A stretch of DNA of 57,708 nt, taken from NCBI GenBank assembly GCA_012735585.1, contig JAAYGX010000104.1, forward strand, positions 1 to 57,708, read 5' to 3'. The stretch is from Tissierella sp. (GTDB lineage: Bacteria; Bacillota; Clostridia; Tissierellales; Tissierellaceae). A program made the position numbers and the translations under genes. The notes under the pieces are model-generated. The model worked only from the letters and a program-made list of their open reading frames with translations, was not told the DNA's origin and did no database searches. Shown piece by piece: positions 54,823 to 57,708 of this stretch; position 1 is the first letter of the stretch; the number at the start of each line of letters is the position of its first letter.

Positions 54823-56934
54823 ATGACTATAAGAGAAAAAATATTAGAATTTGTTAATTCTGAAGAATATAGTCCAATGATCAAAGAAGAAATCTTAGTT
54901 CAATTTGAAATTGACTATAGTATGAAGAAAGAATTCTACAAGATTCTAAATGATTTAGAAAAAGAAGGATTATTAATCAAAACAGCAAACGAAAAATATG
55001 TCCCAATAAACAATGATTATCTAATCGTTGGTAAATTGCAAGGAAATGAAAGAGGATTTGGCTTTGTTATACCTGATGAAAAGGGTAAGGATGACGTTTT
55101 TATTCCTGCAGAAAATATGTTAGGTGCAATGCATGGAGATAGGGTTGTAGCTAATATTCTTAAGAAATCTCCAGAAGGTAGAAGAGACGAAGGAGAAATA
55201 ATTCGTATTCTAAGCCGTGAAAATCAATTTATCGTAGGAACTTTTGAAGAGAATAAAAGCTTTGGTTTTCTAATACCTGATGATCAAAAGATTGCATATG
55301 ATGTATTTATACCAAAGGGGTCCTTTGGGGATGCAAAAAATGGTCACAAAGTTGTAGTAGAGATAAAAAGTTGGCCAGAACCAAGAAGAAATCCTGAAGG
55401 AAAAGTAGTTGAAGTACTGGGATATATAGACGAGAAAGGGACAGATATACTTTCTATTATTAGACAGTTTAAATTGCCAGAGGAATTTCCAGAAAGAATC
55501 AAAGATATAGCAACGAATATAGAACAAGAAATATCCCCTAAGGATATGGAAGGAAGAACTGATCTAAGGGACCTAAAGACCTTCACAATCGACGGACCAG
55601 ATGCAAAGGACCTAGACGATGCTATATCCATAGAAGCCCTTGAGAATGGGAATTATAGCTTAGGAGTCCATATTGCCGATGTAGCCCATTATATTAAAGA
55701 GAACTCTCCACTGGATAAAGAAGCTTTAAATAGGGGTAATTCTGTTTACCTAATTGATAGGGTCGTACCTATGCTACCTAAGGAATTATCCAATGGTATA
55801 TGTTCATTAAATCCTAATGAAGATAGATTAACTCTTTCCGTTATAATGGAAATCAATAAAAATGGAAATGTAGTGAACCACAAGATATTAGAATCAGTCA
55901 TCAATAGTAAAGCCAGATTAATCTATGATGATGTGTCAGATTATCTAGAAAATGAGGATGAAGCAGCTAAGGAGAAACTTATAAATTTATTACCTGAATT
56001 AGATAATATGCTGGAATTGGCACAAATCCTTAATGACAAAAGAGATAAAAGAGGTAGTATAGACTTTGATTTTCCTGAGACTATGATTATCTTAGATGAC
56101 GAAGGCATACCAGTGGAAATAAAGAAAATGGATAGAAGAATAGCCAATAGAATGATAGAAGAGTTCATGCTGGTGACTAATGAAACTGTAGCTGAAGAAT
56201 ATTTCTGGGCAGAGATACCATTTTTATATAGAATACATGAAGAACCATCTGAAGATAAACTAGCTAATTTTGCAAAGTTTATACACAACTTCGGATATAG
56301 ATTAAAGGGTAAAGAGATTCATCCAAAGGAATTGCAACTATTGACTAAGGAGATTAAAGGTAAAAAAGAAGAAATAGTAATCAGTACTTTGTTATTAAGA
56401 TCCCTTAGAAAAGCAAAGTATAGCAGTGAACCAGATGTGCATTTTGGTTTAGCTTCTAAATACTATTCACATTTTACTGCACCAATTAGAAGATACCCAG
56501 ACCTGGTAATCCATAGAATCATTAAGGATAATCTAAAGGGTAAATTATCAATTGATAAACAAAGAATACTAGAAGACAGATTACCTGAAATAGCAGATCA
56601 TACTTCAATGACAGAAAGAAGAGCAGAAGAAGCAGAAAGAGAAGTTGAAGATATGAAAAAAGCACAATATATGAGTGATAAAATTGGTGAGAAATATGAA
56701 GGCATCATATCTTCACTGACCAGTTTTGGTATATTTGTACAACTAGAAAATACAATAGAAGGATTAGTCCATTTTAGCAATATGCTAGATGACTATTATA
56801 ATTTTGATGAAGAAAATTATTATATAATAGGAGAAAGGTCTAAGAAGATTTATCGATTGGGTGACACCGTAAATATAGAAGTAGTAGGAGCAGATCCACT
56901 TAAGAGAAATATTGATTTTGCCCTAATTGACTAG
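54823..56934 (+). CDS. rnr: Ribonuclease R
   Basis: Processive 3'-5' exoribonuclease of 703 residues for structured RNA, also acting with tmRNA-SmpB. An N-terminal helix-turn-helix, two cold-shock domains (GNERGFGFVIPDEKGKDDVFIP and SFGFLIPDDQ), the RNB catalytic core with TIDGPDAKDLDDAIS, GNSVYLIDRVVPMLP and APIRRYPDLVIHR, and an S1 domain GIISSLTSFGIFVQL. Shorter than proteins with a basic tail; it ends right after S1. Ribosome binding site AGAGGAGG. Upstream of smpB and ssrA, as usual in Firmicutes. Confidence 0.96.
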   Translation: MTIREKILEFVNSEEYSPMIKEEILVQFEIDYSMKKEFYKILNDLEKEGLLIKTANEKYVPINNDYLIVGKLQGNERGFGFVIPDEKGKDDVFIPAENMLGAMHGDRVVANILKKSPEGRRDEGEIIRILSRENQFIVGTFEENKSFGFLIPDDQKIAYDVFIPKGSFGDAKNGHKVVVEIKSWPEPRRNPEGKVVEVLGYIDEKGTDILSIIRQFKLPEEFPERIKDIATNIEQEISPKDMEGRTDLRDLKTFTIDGPDAKDLDDAISIEALENGNYSLGVHIADVAHYIKENSPLDKEALNRGNSVYLIDRVVPMLPKELSNGICSLNPNEDRLTLSVIMEINKNGNVVNHKILESVINSKARLIYDDVSDYLENEDEAAKEKLINLLPELDNMLELAQILNDKRDKRGSIDFDFPETMIILDDEGIPVEIKKMDRRIANRMIEEFMLVTNETVAEEYFWAEIPFLYRIHEEPSEDKLANFAKFIHNFGYRLKGKEIHPKELQLLTKEIKGKKEEIVISTLLLRSLRKAKYSSEPDVHFGLASKYYSHFTAPIRRYPDLVIHRIIKDNLKGKLSIDKQRILEDRLPEIADHTSMTERRAEEAEREVEDMKKAQYMSDKIGEKYEGIISSLTSFGIFVQLENTIEGLVHFSNMLDDYYNFDEENYYIIGERSKKIYRLGDTVNIEVVGADPLKRNIDFALID

Positions 56935-56994
56935 ATTGACAGCAAACTATTAATTTGCTAAACTTAATTGAGAGAAAACTATGAAGGTGATACT

Positions 56995-57459
56995 ATGAAA
57001 AAGGGTGGAGTAAAGATTTTAGCAAGTAATAGAAAGGCTAGACATGATTTTTTCATTGAAGATACAATAGAAGCAGGAATAGTCCTTACTGGAACAGAAG
57101 TCAAATCCATAAGACAAGGTAAGCTAAACCTAAAAGATAGCTATGCAAGTATAGATAATGGAGAAATTTATCTAAACAATATGCATATAAGCCCTTATGA
57201 ACAGGGAAATATCTACAATGTGGATCCTGTAAGGAAAAGAAAGTTACTTCTTCACAAAAGAGAAATTCGAAAACTTAATCAAGAGTTAACCCTTAAAGGG
57301 CTTACACTAGTTCCATTATCAGTATATCTAAAGGATGGAAAAGTTAAAGTGGAATTAGCTACAGCTAAAGGTAAAAAGCTTTATGATAAAAGAGATGATA
57401 TAGCAAAAAAAGATGCGGAAAGAAGAATGAAGCAGCATACATCTGAGAAATATATGTAA
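56995..57459 (+). CDS. smpB: SsrA-binding protein
   Basis: tmRNA partner of 154 residues for rescue of stalled ribosomes. [37 protein letters not shown]-type start (key residues NRKARHDF and GTEVKS), [11 protein letters not shown], and the C-terminal [22 protein letters not shown] tail that inserts in the mRNA channel. Frame is open to 56968; ATG 56995 lies behind GAAGGTGA and is used. The tmRNA gene follows within 200 bases. Confidence 0.96.
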   Translation: MKKGGVKILASNRKARHDFFIEDTIEAGIVLTGTEVKSIRQGKLNLKDSYASIDNGEIYLNNMHISPYEQGNIYNVDPVRKRKLLLHKREIRKLNQELTLKGLTLVPLSVYLKDGKVKVELATAKGKKLYDKRDDIAKKDAERRMKQHTSEKYM

Positions 57460-57489
57460 ACTATAGATATATGAAAAGTACAATGTAGA

Positions 57490-57506
57490 GGCTGGCTTTG
57501 CCAGCC
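57490..57506 (+). other. Hairpin downstream of smpB
   Basis: GGCTGGC (57490-57496) pairs with GCCAGCC (57500-57506), TTT loop. No T run follows, so only a weak terminator candidate. Confidence 0.45.
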
Positions 57507-57563
57507 CGTGATTAAATATGGTCATTCTAAGGATTGTTCTGTCATCATAAGGGATAGCTTTCC

Positions 57564-57592
57564 TGTCATCCTGAGCAGTAGCGAAGGATCTT
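57564..57592. repeat. Dispersed palindromic repeat, copy 5
   Basis: Identical over 29 bases to the copy at 43044-43072 (TGTCATCCTGAGCAGTAGCG then AAGGATCTT). It ends just before the -35 box of the tmRNA promoter. Confidence 0.75.
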
Positions 57593-57598
57593 AATTAG

Positions 57599-57627
57599 TT
57601 GACATAATACTTTATCTTTGTTATAAT
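57599..57627 (+). promoter_or_regulatory. Consensus sigma-A promoter of ssrA
   Basis: TTGACA (57599-57604), 17-base spacer, TATAAT (57622-57627): a full consensus match. The likely start, about 57634, gives a short leader that would be removed in maturation. Confidence 0.9.
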
Positions 57628-57654
57628 TATTAAGCTGAATTATATAAAAATTAT

Positions 57655-57708
57655 GGGGGCGCACTGGTTTCGACGGGGATGTGGAATCAGGAGTAGCGAG
57701 TCGTTGTC
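57655..57708 (+). ncRNA. ssrA: tmRNA (5' end, cut by window edge)
   Basis: GGGGGCGCACTGGTTTCGAC followed by GGGGAT is the conserved 5' acceptor-stem and D-arm-like start of tmRNA. The tag ORF and 3' half lie outside the window. It is in the expected place after smpB. Confidence 0.93.

Overview
The window is AT-rich, densely coded DNA from a low-GC Gram-positive anaerobe of the class Clostridia. The best fit is an amino-acid (Stickland) fermenter of the Tissierellales/Peptostreptococcales type. The grounds are a glycine reductase operon with two in-frame UGA (selenocysteine) codons, a K+-type membrane pyrophosphatase, a T-box leader, a cobalamin riboswitch and strong AGGAGG ribosome binding sites. 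Many genes start with TTG or GTG, so several starts given here are moved inward to the codon that sits correctly behind a Shine-Dalgarno sequence.

Layout. 1-3.4 kb: an OmpR-type response regulator (minus strand, its kinase cut off at the window edge) diverging from a three-gene lantibiotic-immunity-like ABC transporter, with 11-bp tandem repeats between them. 3.7-8.7 kb: single genes (YbaK-type deacylase, pentapeptide-repeat protein, nitroreductase, cyclophilin lipoprotein, S41 peptidase, MgtC-like protein), several closed by hairpins. 8.7-15 kb: a NitT/TauT-type ABC pair without a binding protein, thymidine kinase, a PadR-DUF1700-DUF4097 envelope-stress-like operon, and RodA. 14.7-16.7 kb: QueG, DUF503 protein, endonuclease III. 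16.8-20.4 kb: a cobalamin riboswitch and a corrinoid ABC importer whose ATPase carries an extra C-terminal domain. 20.4-25.2 kb: NSS-family Na+ symporter, HAD phosphatase, TrmL, Na/Pi cotransporter.

25.5-32.8 kb is the glycine reductase locus trxB-trxA-grdE-grdA-grdB-grdC-grdD. Electrons pass from NADPH through thioredoxin to selenoprotein A. Protein B (GrdE/GrdB) activates glycine on a pyruvoyl group, and protein C (GrdC/GrdD) releases acetyl phosphate. 33-38 kb: a BMP-type nucleoside ABC importer. 38.2-46.9 kb: sigma-54 (rpoN), then cggR-gap-pgk-tpiA-gpmI-eno behind a recognisable CggR operator. 46.9-48.6 kb: a T-box-controlled polar amino acid importer. 48.7 kb to the end: secG, hppA, an alpha/beta hydrolase, a membrane-anchored MurF-like ligase, ddl, rnr, smpB and the first bases of tmRNA (ssrA).

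Most of the window is core metabolism. The parts I find least explained are the tandem operator of the immunity transporter, the extra domain on the corrinoid transporter ATPase, a possible 33-codon hydrophobic peptide gene at about 22.0 kb, the nested palindromes at 25.3 kb and a dispersed palindromic repeat (TGTCATCCTGAG...GAAGGATCTT) found at five intergenic sites. I saw no CRISPR array, insertion sequence, prophage or tRNA/rRNA gene.
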